DNA of 23,883 bases from a virus. The notes beneath the pieces were generated by a model. It had not been told where the DNA came from, searched no databases, and was given only the letters and a program-made list of their open reading frames with translations. Made by a program: the position numbers and the translations under genes. Location: positions 1-23,883 of the IMG/VR virus record IMGVR_UViG_3300031957_000842; one strand, 5' to 3'. Below, piece after piece: positions 8,097 through 15,924 of this stretch (positions are counted from its first letter, which is position 1; the number at the start of each line of letters is the position of its first letter).

Positions 8097-8102
8097 AGGA
8101 GA
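8097..8102 (+). promoter_or_regulatory. Shine-Dalgarno site of the major capsid gene
   Basis: AGGAGA lies 10 bases before the ATG of the capsid gene. It stands out because most genes in the window have no such site, and it fits the very high expression a capsid protein needs. Confidence 0.7.
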
Positions 8103-8112
8103 AATTTAAATT

Positions 8113-9033
8113 ATGTCTTTATACGGAAACGCATCATTCAATCCTGTGCTTTCAGAAGCACTTAACAAGATAGGGGAAAACAAATTTGTTGGAACTTCAA
8201 TTCTTCCGATCAGAAATGTCGGAACGAAAAACGGAGATTATCCTATCTTTTCAGACGATCAGTTCGATCTTAACGATTCAGCTATTCGTTCAGCAGGCTC
8301 TTCATTCGCTCGAAGAGATTTCGATTATGGTAAGCAATCTTATTCTTGCTTGCAGTACGCTTTAGAGGGAGTTCTTCCTGACGAAGATTCTAGCAAAGCA
8401 AATGATGACGGCATCTCAGATGCTGCAGGTGCTATCGCTCAAAAACTTCAGCGAGACATTATGGTTGGTCACGAACTTCGTGTCGCATCTGCCTTGCAAA
8501 ATGGTGGCTTTACTGCAACTGCTCAAACAGGTGCAGCGATGTCAGACTCAGCAGCAGCAAAACCTATCACAACTATTCAAAACGCAGTTGAGCGTTTGAA
8601 TGCAAATGGTATGTTCGACAACCTTGCACTCATCATCGAGTCTTCATTGTATAACGAAATGATCAACACAGACGATGTTCGTAACATCTTCAATGGTAAT
8701 GGTCAATATACAAGCAAAGACATCTTAACAAGTGCTTTAGGTGTTAGCAACATTATCGTATGTCCTACACGCTACAATTCAGCAGCTAAAGGACAGAGTG
8801 CATCTCGCACAAAGATTTGGGAAACTGATACTTATTATGTTGCTCAAATCGCAGGAGGCGAGTTCTCAAATGGTGGTATCGGAAGAACATTAGCTTATTC
8901 TCCTGATGGTGGAGCATTTACTGCTGAAACTTACAGAGACGAGCCAATCAAATCTGACATCCTTCGTGTTTATATGTCAACAGACGAAGTGATCATCAAT
9001 GCCAACGCAGGCGAAGAGATCACAGGTGCTTAA
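8113..9033 (+). CDS. Major capsid protein, HK97 fold
   Basis: The 306-residue product is the shell subunit by position (after protease-scaffold and decoration protein) and by pattern. The N-terminal NPVLSEALNKIG and SILPIRNVGTKNGDYPIF segments match E-loop-side sequences of lambda gpE-like capsid proteins. An acidic and aromatic loop (RRDFDYGKQSY), a long spine helix (DAAGAIAQKLQRDIMVGHELRVASAL, about residues 101-127) and the A-domain with TIQNAVERLN and LALIIESSLYNEM then follow. Length is at the short end of the family (lambda gpE has 341), with no separate N-terminal delta domain, as expected where the scaffold is supplied by the upstream polyprotein. It has one of the few clear ribosome-binding sites and is followed by a very strong terminator. 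Confidence 0.92.
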   Translation: MSLYGNASFNPVLSEALNKIGENKFVGTSILPIRNVGTKNGDYPIFSDDQFDLNDSAIRSAGSSFARRDFDYGKQSYSCLQYALEGVLPDEDSSKANDDGISDAAGAIAQKLQRDIMVGHELRVASALQNGGFTATAQTGAAMSDSAAAKPITTIQNAVERLNANGMFDNLALIIESSLYNEMINTDDVRNIFNGNGQYTSKDILTSALGVSNIIVCPTRYNSAAKGQSASRTKIWETDTYYVAQIAGGEFSNGGIGRTLAYSPDGGAFTAETYRDEPIKSDILRVYMSTDEVIINANAGEEITGA

Positions 9034-9062
9034 TACTTTGTTTTATTCATAGTGTTGTAAAA

Positions 9063-9096
9063 AGTCCTCACTCTTCGGAGTGGGGGCTTTTTTTTT
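9063..9096 (+). terminator. Strong rho-independent terminator after capsid gene
   Basis: An 11-bp stem (9063-9073 with 9078-9088, two G-U pairs) is closed by a C(TTCG)G tetraloop and followed by a run of nine T residues (9088-9096). It ends the head transcript after the major capsid gene and separates it from the connector and tail genes. Confidence 0.92.
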
Positions 9097-9113
9097 ACAA
9101 TCTTCCTATTTGT

Positions 9114-9446
9114 ATGAGTAGCATTATTAGTTCGTCATTGATCGGAGACAACCTGAACTTCGCAATTACGAATATGACAACAACCTTAACTGCCGTAACT
9201 CCAACCAATACGGAGACATATATCGCAAACAAACAAGATGTCGAGATTGCTTTCGCTATCTTTGAAGACGGAAGAGAGACAACGATTGACACAAAGTTTT
9301 ATTTGAATATTGGTAGTTATACAACGCTACCAACAAAAGGAATGGTTCTTAATGATGGAAGCAGAAATTACAAAGTTGTTAACACTCAAAAAGATGCTAT
9401 AAATGTCACACTCAGAATTGATTGCGAAGCCGAAGGACAGAGATAA
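9114..9446 (+). CDS. Head-closure (stopper) protein, putative
   Basis: The 110-residue product is mostly beta, with a C-terminal half YTTLPTKGMVLNDGSRNYKVVN...VTLRIDCEA that matches the usual layout of gpFII/gp16-like head-closure proteins: a strand with Pro, then G-x-x-V-x-x-x-G-x-x-Y-x-V. Such proteins bind under the connector and plug the portal after packaging. Its place as the first gene after the capsid gene and before the tail-terminator gene agrees. It begins 17 bases after the terminator T-run, with a T-rich leader and no Shine-Dalgarno site. Overlap of 44 bases with the glycosyltransferase start suggests that gene was inserted between two formerly adjacent connector genes. Confidence 0.6.
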   Translation: MSSIISSSLIGDNLNFAITNMTTTLTAVTPTNTETYIANKQDVEIAFAIFEDGRETTIDTKFYLNIGSYTTLPTKGMVLNDGSRNYKVVNTQKDAINVTLRIDCEAEGQR

Positions 9447-10512
9447 ATTAAATCTTTATCTAATAGGATACTCTCCTGACTTAAAATATTTAAAGAGACT
9501 GCTTTCTCAGGTTAAGCCGATTATTAAGTCTCTCTCTTTTGTCTGCACAGATGACAAGGACGATTGCTTGGAGGCGATAAAAGAATCAGGGATTCCTTAT
9601 CAGTTTGATAGAATGATCTTCCCAAGCAGAGAAGACTTTGATTTCTCCAAAGCGAGAAACCTTGCTAGGAAGATGTCATTGAAGAACGAAGGTTGGAGTT
9701 TTTGGTTGGATTGCGATGACACAATCGAGAATCCTGAGAAGATAATTGAGTTAATGCTCAAACATCCAAACGCAGAAGCTTATGGGCTTCCTTACGATGT
9801 AAATGAACGATCGGGGAATTTATTTAAGATTAGAATACATAAAGACGGATGGCATTGGCAAAATAAGGTTCACGAAGAGCTTATTCCTATCCTAGAAGGC
9901 GATAAGAAGAGAAATGTGACTGTTCTGTCAGAATGTCCTGTCAAACACGCTCCTGACGAAGATAAGAGCAATCACGAGTTTCATATTAGCCTCCTAAAGA
10001 AGAATGTTAAGACTGCCGAGGCAGATTATACTTATATTGCCAAAGAATACTTTAATTGCTTACAAAATGAGAAGGCGATCCCTTACATAAAGAAAGCCTT
10101 GGCGATTCATTCCTACCCTCACGAAATTTATAACCTTTGGATGATGCTTGGGATTTGTTATGCCGTTGATGATAAGAACGAAGAAGCGAAGGAGGCTTGG
10201 CTTTCAGGGATTCCTGTCGCTCCTTATCGCAAGGAGGCTTATTACTATCTTGCAGAGCTTTATGGTAAGCTAGGAGACAACGAAAACCTTCATAAGGGTC
10301 TCGGATACATCTGTGCCTGTAACGCTCAAATTGATAAAGGAGAGCCTCTTCAGAATATGAATATATATAATTATATGGGCTATCTTTTACACGCTCGATA
10401 TTTACAAAAGTTCAATAAGTATAAGGAGGCTCTTGAAATTTTAGAACAAATCAAAGAGCCAAATGAAGAATCTGATTTAATAAGAAAAGAGATAAACGAT
10501 GCCTGCTCCTGA
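9403..10512 (+). CDS. Glycosyltransferase family 2-like with TPR region
   Basis: The 369-residue product has a GT-A start (LNLYLIGYS, 16-24), the family 2 signature region DFDFSKARN (78-86) leading to WLDCDDTI (101-108) in the place of the nucleotide-sugar/metal DxD motif, and a W..KVHEEL motif (151-160) usual in GT2 proteins that carry TPR repeats. Residues about 200-350 form helical pairs of TPR type (for example AIPYIKKALAI and EAKEAWLSGI). It would transfer a sugar from a nucleotide-sugar to an acceptor in the cytoplasm. The embedding in connector genes suggests a virion protein or tail protein as acceptor, but host surface modification is possible. The ATG lies 44 bases inside the upstream gene; a TTG at 9418 is an alternative. 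There is no TM segment, so the enzyme is soluble. Confidence 0.85.
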   Translation: MSHSELIAKPKDRDKLNLYLIGYSPDLKYLKRLLSQVKPIIKSLSFVCTDDKDDCLEAIKESGIPYQFDRMIFPSREDFDFSKARNLARKMSLKNEGWSFWLDCDDTIENPEKIIELMLKHPNAEAYGLPYDVNERSGNLFKIRIHKDGWHWQNKVHEELIPILEGDKKRNVTVLSECPVKHAPDEDKSNHEFHISLLKKNVKTAEADYTYIAKEYFNCLQNEKAIPYIKKALAIHSYPHEIYNLWMMLGICYAVDDKNEEAKEAWLSGIPVAPYRKEAYYYLAELYGKLGDNENLHKGLGYICACNAQIDKGEPLQNMNIYNYMGYLLHARYLQKFNKYKEALEILEQIKEPNEESDLIRKEINDACS

Positions 10513-11314
10513 TTTTACAACATTGCTCGACTTCGAGACTAACATCGAAACTGCTGCAACGACTTTTCTTTCAACCGACACAGGACTGACTGCATCGAGT
10601 TTGTTTGCAACATTGGATCAGGACACTTTCGTTGTTCCAAGATTGGAAGTAATGTTTGAGAAGGGCGAAGCTCTCGATCCTCCAACTCCTCAAACTGAAA
10701 ACAGTTCTCAAGTTGAATATATGCAACATAAAGGAGTTCTATCAATTAGAGTTGTTAGCGATGCTTCTGTTGTAGATACTCAAACAACTCACAGGCAGTT
10801 GAGAGGGAAGGTCAGAACTTCAATGCTCCTGAATGCTCAGAACTTCACAACTCCTTCGGGAGGGTCAACAGTCCTTCCTTACTATGAGGTCAAATATATG
10901 AGACCGACAGGGACAACTTATGAAGTTGATGGAGACTTGGCGATTTCATCTCTGACTTACGATATGACAATCGCAATCAAAACCGATGCTTTCCCTTCAG
11001 CTAATCTTAGATTGAAAACCTTAAACGAATTAGGGGATATTATTTCAATCGGCAATCCTTTTTACGATACTAGCACTCCAAGTCTGACAACATCATTCCA
11101 AACAGTTGGGAAGATTGGATTGTTGCAAGGAACTCAAACTGTAAATGTTACAGTTGATTTCGGCTCTTATGATATATCGACATCGGACTTCACGATCGTA
11201 AACGCAAGCAATTTGCAAACAGTTCAGACTTCGGGAGAATTTAGTTTTGATATTAATACTGATTCTCTCTCAAACGGAGACAATATTGACATCGGAGTTT
11301 TCTTTGAAAATTGA
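10499..11314 (+). CDS. Tail-terminator-like protein with extra C-terminal domain
   Basis: The 271-residue protein has an N-terminal domain (about 1-165) with the order expected of tail terminators: an N-terminal helix, a PRLEVMFEKGEA strand, a GVLSIRVVS strand, the helix THRQLRGKVRTSML, then LPYYEVKYMRP and a TYDMTIAIKTDAF strand. Such proteins cap the tail tube and bind the head-closure protein. The remaining 100 residues are Ser/Thr-rich and look like a beta-sandwich (about 170-271), not part of a minimal gpU-like protein (about 130 residues), so this looks like a fusion that adds a surface-exposed Ig-like knob. It overlaps the glycosyltransferase stop by 14 bases. Assignment is by pattern and synteny. 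Confidence 0.6.
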   Translation: MPAPDFTTLLDFETNIETAATTFLSTDTGLTASSLFATLDQDTFVVPRLEVMFEKGEALDPPTPQTENSSQVEYMQHKGVLSIRVVSDASVVDTQTTHRQLRGKVRTSMLLNAQNFTTPSGGSTVLPYYEVKYMRPTGTTYEVDGDLAISSLTYDMTIAIKTDAFPSANLRLKTLNELGDIISIGNPFYDTSTPSLTTSFQTVGKIGLLQGTQTVNVTVDFGSYDISTSDFTIVNASNLQTVQTSGEFSFDINTDSLSNGDNIDIGVFFEN

Positions 11315-11364
11315 CAAATTAACAATTATTGAATCCTTTTTTAAAAATTAAAATATAATATATT

Positions 11365-11703
11365 ATGGCAGTAATTTCAGATGGTGGACAAAAATTCGGT
11401 ATTACCACAACTTTGGTAACTCCTTCCGATTCATTTGTTGTTGAAAGTTTCACAAAGAACTTCACTTCAAACCGAGTCGATTTAGATAATGGAGCAGGCG
11501 AACCTTTGGGTTCTGTAACTGTTACAGGTAGAACAGAGATTTCAATGACTGCACAGTTCGGAACTGCAACAAATGCAACTCCAACTGTAGGCGATGAAAT
11601 CACTTATGGTTCTGATACAATTATCTTAACAGATGTTACCTTTAACGAAGCTCAAGCAGACTTCGTAAGATTGGACTTATCAGGTTACATTAAGATCAAC
11701 TAA
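11365..11703 (+). CDS. Major tail tube protein, putative
   Basis: The 112-residue all-beta product lies where the tail tube gene is expected, after the tail terminator and before the chaperone and tape measure. The N-terminal SFTKNFTSNRVDLDNGAGEPLGSVTVTGRTEISMTA region gives paired strands with a DNG turn, followed by a GDEIT strand and a C-terminal FVRLDLSGYIKIN strand, matching compact tail-tube folds in which hexameric rings stack to form the tube. It is short for a tube protein, which implies no decorative Ig domain; the preceding gene carries one. The leader is A/T only and lacks a Shine-Dalgarno site, with 50 bases between it and the previous stop. Confidence 0.55.
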   Translation: MAVISDGGQKFGITTTLVTPSDSFVVESFTKNFTSNRVDLDNGAGEPLGSVTVTGRTEISMTAQFGTATNATPTVGDEITYGSDTIILTDVTFNEAQADFVRLDLSGYIKIN

Positions 11704-11714
11704 TTTAATTTAAT

Positions 11715-12329
11715 ATGTTTAAAGCAGTAGAGTTTGATAATACTGCTCAAGAGCGTATTAAAGAGGCTGCAGACTTAGAAAAAAGACTGCGACTTGAGGC
11801 TTTAATCGGGTTAGAGTCAGACATTGGAGGCATTAAAATTCGTCAAATGACGGGCTTTGATGTCTTACAATTGCAATATGTCGAAAATAAAATCATAATC
11901 GGAGGAGTTCCTGACGATTCTGATTTTGCTCACTTCTTTTGGTTGTTAAAATCCAAAGAAGAAAAAAGGTCTCAGGTTAAACTATTTCACTTCATCATCA
12001 AGAAGATGAAGAATCCTGAATTTATAAAAGAAGTTTATGATTACATAGACCATTGCTTTTTAGATTTACCAACTTTCGGAGGAGGCTCAAAGCAAAGTGG
12101 GAGTTACGATGCGAGTTCAACTGTTTGGCTGAATGGAATCATTGACAATGTTGCTTCCGAATATGGTTGGACTTACGATCAGATTCTTTCTGCTCCACTA
12201 GCTAGGACTTTGCAACTGTACCAATATTTGCTAAAAAGACAATTAGGAGATAAGTATAAGATAAGGAATCCAATAACGGCTCAAGCATCTGCAAACGAAT
12301 TAAATAAAGTAAGGAACAACGATGGCTAA
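11715..12329 (+). CDS. Tail assembly chaperone, putative
   Basis: The 204-residue product is acidic to neutral and mainly helical, directly upstream of the tape measure gene. That position and the helical content are those of the gpG-like chaperone that keeps the tape measure soluble during tail assembly. Segments such as IRQMTGFDVLQLQYVENK (residues 41-58) and DYIDHCF (110-116) look like conserved phage chaperone helices but no family is certain. Most siphophages make a longer form by a programmed frameshift; here the single reading frame runs through to within 8 bases of the tape measure start (ATGGCTAA), with no obvious slippery heptamer near its end and no separate T-like frame. Confidence 0.55.
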   Translation: MFKAVEFDNTAQERIKEAADLEKRLRLEALIGLESDIGGIKIRQMTGFDVLQLQYVENKIIIGGVPDDSDFAHFFWLLKSKEEKRSQVKLFHFIIKKMKNPEFIKEVYDYIDHCFLDLPTFGGGSKQSGSYDASSTVWLNGIIDNVASEYGWTYDQILSAPLARTLQLYQYLLKRQLGDKYKIRNPITAQASANELNKVRNNDG

Positions 12330-13869
12330 TTTTTCACTTCTCGCAAAACTTGGACTCGATTCCAAGTCATTTCAAAACGGCTTAAAGACTGCTCAGAAAA
12401 AAGCTCAAGGGTTCTCTAAACATATTGGCAAAATCTTTGCAGCTACTGCTGCTCTCGGAGGGCTTACTGCATTAATTAAAAAATCAATTGAGTTCGGAAC
12501 TGTTTTGTCCGATGCAGCAGGTCAATTAAATATTTCTGCAAAAGCATTTCAAATACTTACAGGAGCAATGAAAGATGCAGGAGGGACTCAAAAACAATTA
12601 GAGAAGAATCTTTTAAATATGCAAAGAGCTATCGTCCAAGGCTCTGAAGGGTTGACAACATTTATCAGAGCTTTTGAGCGAATAGGTTTAAGTATTGATG
12701 ACTTGAGAAATTTGTCTCCTGATCAACAATTTATTGCAATATCTTCTGCGATAGCAAATGCAGACGATAAAGCAGGAGCGTTGACTGCAACTGTTGAAAT
12801 ATTCGGTGGAAAAAGTAGGCAATTGACTGAAGTGATGAAGCGTTTGACAGAAGACGGATTCATTGAAATGGGAAAAGAGATTGAAAAGACTCACGGATTA
12901 ATGCGTGATTCAACTTCTAGAGCATTGGATGAAATTGCAGACAATATGCAATCCCTGTCAAATAAAACAACTGTTACCATAGGAGAATTGACAGTAGCAT
13001 TTTTGAGTTTCTCTGATATAATAGGAAGGGCTTTAAAATCAATAGTCACTTTCTTTGGAGGATTGTATTTTTCCTTTTCTGCAATAGTTCAAAATTTCGT
13101 TCAAAGGTTTAAGTCAGCAAATAAAGTCATCGGTCATTTGATGGTGGATTTAGGTAAACAAATATTTAAAACATTGGGTTCAATATCGACGGCATTTGAA
13201 CAAGTATTGTCAGGAGATTTCAAAGGTGCAGTTGATACATTAGCAGAGAGTTTTGAAGGCACATTCAAAAACACAATGAAAGCCATTGACGAAGAAACAA
13301 AGAAGCTGAACAATAGTCAGCAAAGAACAATCGATGCCTTAACCGATCTTTATTTTCAAGCAGGCGATGAAATAAAGGAAGAAATCGCAGGTATTATAAA
13401 GGCTTATAAAGACTTAGTGGGGGAAACTGAACTCGCAAACAAAAAGCTAGAAGGTAATTTGTTTCCTTCAACAGGAGGAGACGGAGACGGAGACGGAGAT
13501 GGCACAGGAGGAACAGGAGGAACAGGAGGCACAGGAGGCACAGGAGCAAAAGAAGACAAATTCGCAAAGGCTCGAAGTGTCGCAAGAGAAGCATTCAAAG
13601 CGAGTGGAGGAGATTTAGCAAAGTTAGGAACTGCAATCCTTCAAGAGAAAGGAAAATCAGATAGTCGCATTGAGAATTTTGGAACTGTTGGAGGCGAAGA
13701 AAGATTCAGAAGATTTGACGGAGGGAAGATTACAGGAGAGTTCACAAGAGAACAAATAGCTGCAGGAATCGGAAAAGAAGCTCAAGCAGAAACAGGAGGG
13801 GAAGAAGCGATTGAGAACATATTGAAAGAAATAAACGAAAACTTGAAAGGAAAATTTGTAAGTGAGTAG
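12322..13869 (+). CDS. Tape measure protein
   Basis: The 515-residue protein is the ruler inside the tail tube. The N-terminus (GLKTAQKKAQGFSKHIGKIFAATAAL) matches the usual start of tape measures, followed by amphipathic helices and hydrophobic stretches near residues 235-260 that may insert in the membrane during DNA ejection. A Gly/Asp/Thr repeat linker spans residues 384-408. The C-terminal part (about 409-515) is helical and charged, possibly held at the tip. AAGGA at 12311-12315 gives a ribosome-binding site 6 bases before the ATG. By the family rule of roughly 0.15 nm per residue the tail would be near 75 nm or shorter. It overlaps the chaperone by 8 bases. Confidence 0.88.
   Translation: MANFSLLAKLGLDSKSFQNGLKTAQKKAQGFSKHIGKIFAATAALGGLTALIKKSIEFGTVLSDAAGQLNISAKAFQILTGAMKDAGGTQKQLEKNLLNMQRAIVQGSEGLTTFIRAFERIGLSIDDLRNLSPDQQFIAISSAIANADDKAGALTATVEIFGGKSRQLTEVMKRLTEDGFIEMGKEIEKTHGLMRDSTSRALDEIADNMQSLSNKTTVTIGELTVAFLSFSDIIGRALKSIVTFFGGLYFSFSAIVQNFVQRFKSANKVIGHLMVDLGKQIFKTLGSISTAFEQVLSGDFKGAVDTLAESFEGTFKNTMKAIDEETKKLNNSQQRTIDALTDLYFQAGDEIKEEIAGIIKAYKDLVGETELANKKLEGNLFPSTGGDGDGDGDGTGGTGGTGGTGGTGAKEDKFAKARSVAREAFKASGGDLAKLGTAILQEKGKSDSRIENFGTVGGEERFRRFDGGKITGEFTREQIAAGIGKEAQAETGGEEAIENILKEINENLKGKFVSE
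13471..13545 (+). repeat. Short tandem repeats encoding a Gly/Asp/Thr linker
   Basis: GGAGAC units (6 bases, four near-copies) are followed by ACAGGAGG(A/C) units (9 bases, about five copies), encoding (GD)n then (GGT)n in the tape measure protein. The repeats keep frame because units are multiples of three and could change length by slippage without breaking the gene. Confidence 0.85.
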
Positions 13870-14518
13870 AGTTTTTGATTTTTCAGATGAGTTTCTAGAC
13901 AATGAAAATGCAGTCCTTGTTTTAGATGCTAATTTTAATTTCTACAAACCTAGAATGGAACACGATGGGTCTGTTTTCGTTGAAAAATGTTTAGTTAGAA
14001 AAGGGAAGTATGTCCCAACTCCATTGTCGGATTCTTCAGGAAATTTAACTGCAAAACTATCAAATTCTAATGCTTTCTTAGTTAAAGAAACAAACTTTTC
14101 CGATGTAGGTGGGGGCTTACTAACATTTGAAAGACATTACGCAACTATTCCTAAAACTTGGTATCAATATGAACAAGTATCTTATAGGACTCTTTGGTGG
14201 GGAGCGATAAATTATAGAAGCAGTTCAGGAGGAGGAGACTCTTGGGATAAAACAAGAACAACATCTGCTCAAGCTTATTATTATTATTTTACCAAAAACG
14301 AACTTCCGACAATCCCTGTCCCTGAAGGCGATTTCGTTGGAAGAGATTACTTAAACGACTTCACTAGAGTCTTTACAATTGCTCCCGAATCAAGAGTTGG
14401 GAGTAATTGGGAAGGACAAGCAGGTGGCTACGGAACAACTGTTGCTATTGCTCCTGATAAGATTACTCCATATATGGGAGAAATATATGAGTTCGTAAGA
14501 TATTCATTTACTTTTTAA
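13862..14518 (+). CDS. Tail-tip protein of unknown family, paralogue A
   Basis: The 218-residue product starts at GTG, 8 bases inside the tape measure gene, with AAAGGA about 10 bases upstream as ribosome-binding site. It has aromatic, Ser-rich beta sequence without a signal peptide or TM segment. Residues 38-103 (VFVEKCLVRKGKY...LVKETNFSDVGGG...FERHYATIPKTW) and the C-terminal GEIYEFVRY align with the next gene, showing a tandem duplication. Direct position after the tape measure suggests a role in the distal tail or tip, where the lambda M and L genes would lie, but no family is recognised. Function is unassigned; structural status is inferred from context. Confidence 0.6.
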   Translation: MSRVFDFSDEFLDNENAVLVLDANFNFYKPRMEHDGSVFVEKCLVRKGKYVPTPLSDSSGNLTAKLSNSNAFLVKETNFSDVGGGLLTFERHYATIPKTWYQYEQVSYRTLWWGAINYRSSSGGGDSWDKTRTTSAQAYYYYFTKNELPTIPVPEGDFVGRDYLNDFTRVFTIAPESRVGSNWEGQAGGYGTTVAIAPDKITPYMGEIYEFVRYSFTF

Positions 14519-14521
14519 ATT

Positions 14522-15616
14522 ATGGCTATTAAAGAAGACCTTACACTTACTCAGAAAAATGAACTTCCAACTGCAGTCGATTTAGACTTTTCGACTTATC
14601 AGTTGCAACAACAAGGCGATTCTCAAGTGTATGTTGAGAAGTATTTAGTTCCCAAGGATAGCTATGCTCCATTCCGATTTGCGAAGTATGGAAGCATAAA
14701 AAGATCAAGACCAAACTGCATCCTAATTAAAGAGGATGGATTTACTGACATTGGTGGAGGCTATGCAACTTTTTTGAGACATTATGCAAGAGTTCCTGAT
14801 AATTGGTTTGATTATGAAATAAAATCAATTCAATTTTATTTTGCTAAATATAGCACAGGAGTAGGAATAAATTACGATTACGGATGTGGAAGCATTCCTT
14901 ACGGATTTTCAAATTGTGGATTTAATTCAGGATACTATAGAAGTAATATTACATTAAACACAAAAGCAACTCGGTATTATTTAACAAAAACTGTTTTAGA
15001 TTCCTACTTCAACAATCAATACATACTTCCTGCATCAGGAGCTTCTTGGGCTTTTAATCCTGTTTACCCTGTAGCAAGCAACGAAAATGATTACACAACA
15101 ACTACTATTTACGGGGAATCTAGGGAAGTCCCAAGTCGTTTAATTTTAAATGAACCTAGAATAAAAACAAGTAGATCGGATGAAACAGAAATGGTTGTTG
15201 CTACTGATTCAATTAAAAGGTGGTATGGAGACATTTACGAACTCACTCGATATACAAGTCAACTTCAACCTAACTTTGCAACTGAAGTTTCTGTTCTTAC
15301 TGTTCAAGTAAGCTATTCTTTCGGCTCTGATGTAACACAGGCAGAAATAGATTCTGCTCAAATAACAATCGGAAGCAATTCATCTGTTGAAGCTGAAACT
15401 TTAGTAACAGTTGCAACGCAAACTAATCCAATAGAAACTTTTGAAACCCAATTTCCACTAGTTATTTCTTCGGGATTATATGCCACAGGGATAACAACTA
15501 GAGGTGGAGTTTCTGAATATAATGAAAACGATGCAACAGTTACCACAAAATGGAATGGATTAAACGAAACAATTTTTGTAAACATTCGTTTAACAACGAT
15601 AGAACCGATAAATTAA
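14522..15616 (+). CDS. Tail-tip protein of unknown family, paralogue B with extra domain
   Basis: The 364-residue product begins 3 bases after the previous stop. Residues 35-98 (VYVEKYLVPKDSYAP...LIKEDGFTDIGGG...FLRHYARVPDNW) and about 230-245 (WYGDIYELTRYTS) repeat the pattern of the 13862 gene. Between them it has an insertion rich in Tyr and Asn, with a GCGSIPYGFSNCG segment whose two cysteines could be paired. After the shared C-terminal motif it adds about 115 residues of Thr/Val-rich beta sequence, which looks like a separate exposed domain. The pair probably forms a hetero-oligomeric ring or layered tip. No enzyme motif is visible. Confidence 0.6.
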   Translation: MAIKEDLTLTQKNELPTAVDLDFSTYQLQQQGDSQVYVEKYLVPKDSYAPFRFAKYGSIKRSRPNCILIKEDGFTDIGGGYATFLRHYARVPDNWFDYEIKSIQFYFAKYSTGVGINYDYGCGSIPYGFSNCGFNSGYYRSNITLNTKATRYYLTKTVLDSYFNNQYILPASGASWAFNPVYPVASNENDYTTTTIYGESREVPSRLILNEPRIKTSRSDETEMVVATDSIKRWYGDIYELTRYTSQLQPNFATEVSVLTVQVSYSFGSDVTQAEIDSAQITIGSNSSVEAETLVTVATQTNPIETFETQFPLVISSGLYATGITTRGGVSEYNENDATVTTKWNGLNETIFVNIRLTTIEPIN

Positions 15617-15620
15617 AACA

Positions 15621-15923
15621 ATGGCTAATAAAATAAAAGAATTAAACGCAGGACAAGCTCCATCTCTTCTCGATACAACCAAAGCAAATGAATTAATAAA
15701 AAAGATTAATGCTTTAACTTCATCGGAAGCCTCTACGATGGCACAACTCGGAGGTCTTTCTTTAAAAGTTTCCGATGAAGGAAAAATAGAACTTGATATT
15801 TCCCAAGATGCTTTAGAAGTTTTGCAAAGTAGTGGACTTGGAGTTCCTGAAGGATTTGCCGAGCAAAATTTCATCACTATTGTAAACGGAAGTTGGGCAG
15901 ACTTCACTTTTTTAGTTAAATAA
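15621..15923 (+). CDS. Small helical virion-region protein
   Basis: The 100-residue product has a motif LLDTTKANELIKKINAL (residues 16-32) seen as a general theme in short proteins encoded among phage tail genes, followed by a variable linker and a C-terminal beta part ending VNGSWADFTFLVK. A short helix and a beta tail suggest an oligomerising piece of a fibre or its attachment. It fits tightly between neighbours (4 bases before, 1 base after). No function can be assigned. Confidence 0.55.
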   Translation: MANKIKELNAGQAPSLLDTTKANELIKKINALTSSEASTMAQLGGLSLKVSDEGKIELDISQDALEVLQSSGLGVPEGFAEQNFITIVNGSWADFTFLVK

Positions 15924-15924
15924 A

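Noticed and set aside
12280-12330. Programmed frameshift at the end of the tail chaperone
   Set aside because: No clear slippery heptamer and no second chaperone frame before the tape measure gene were found.
13394-13598. Antisense open frames rich in Leu/Pro opposite the tape measure linker
   Set aside because: They mirror the Gly-rich tandem repeat and have no independent coding signs.
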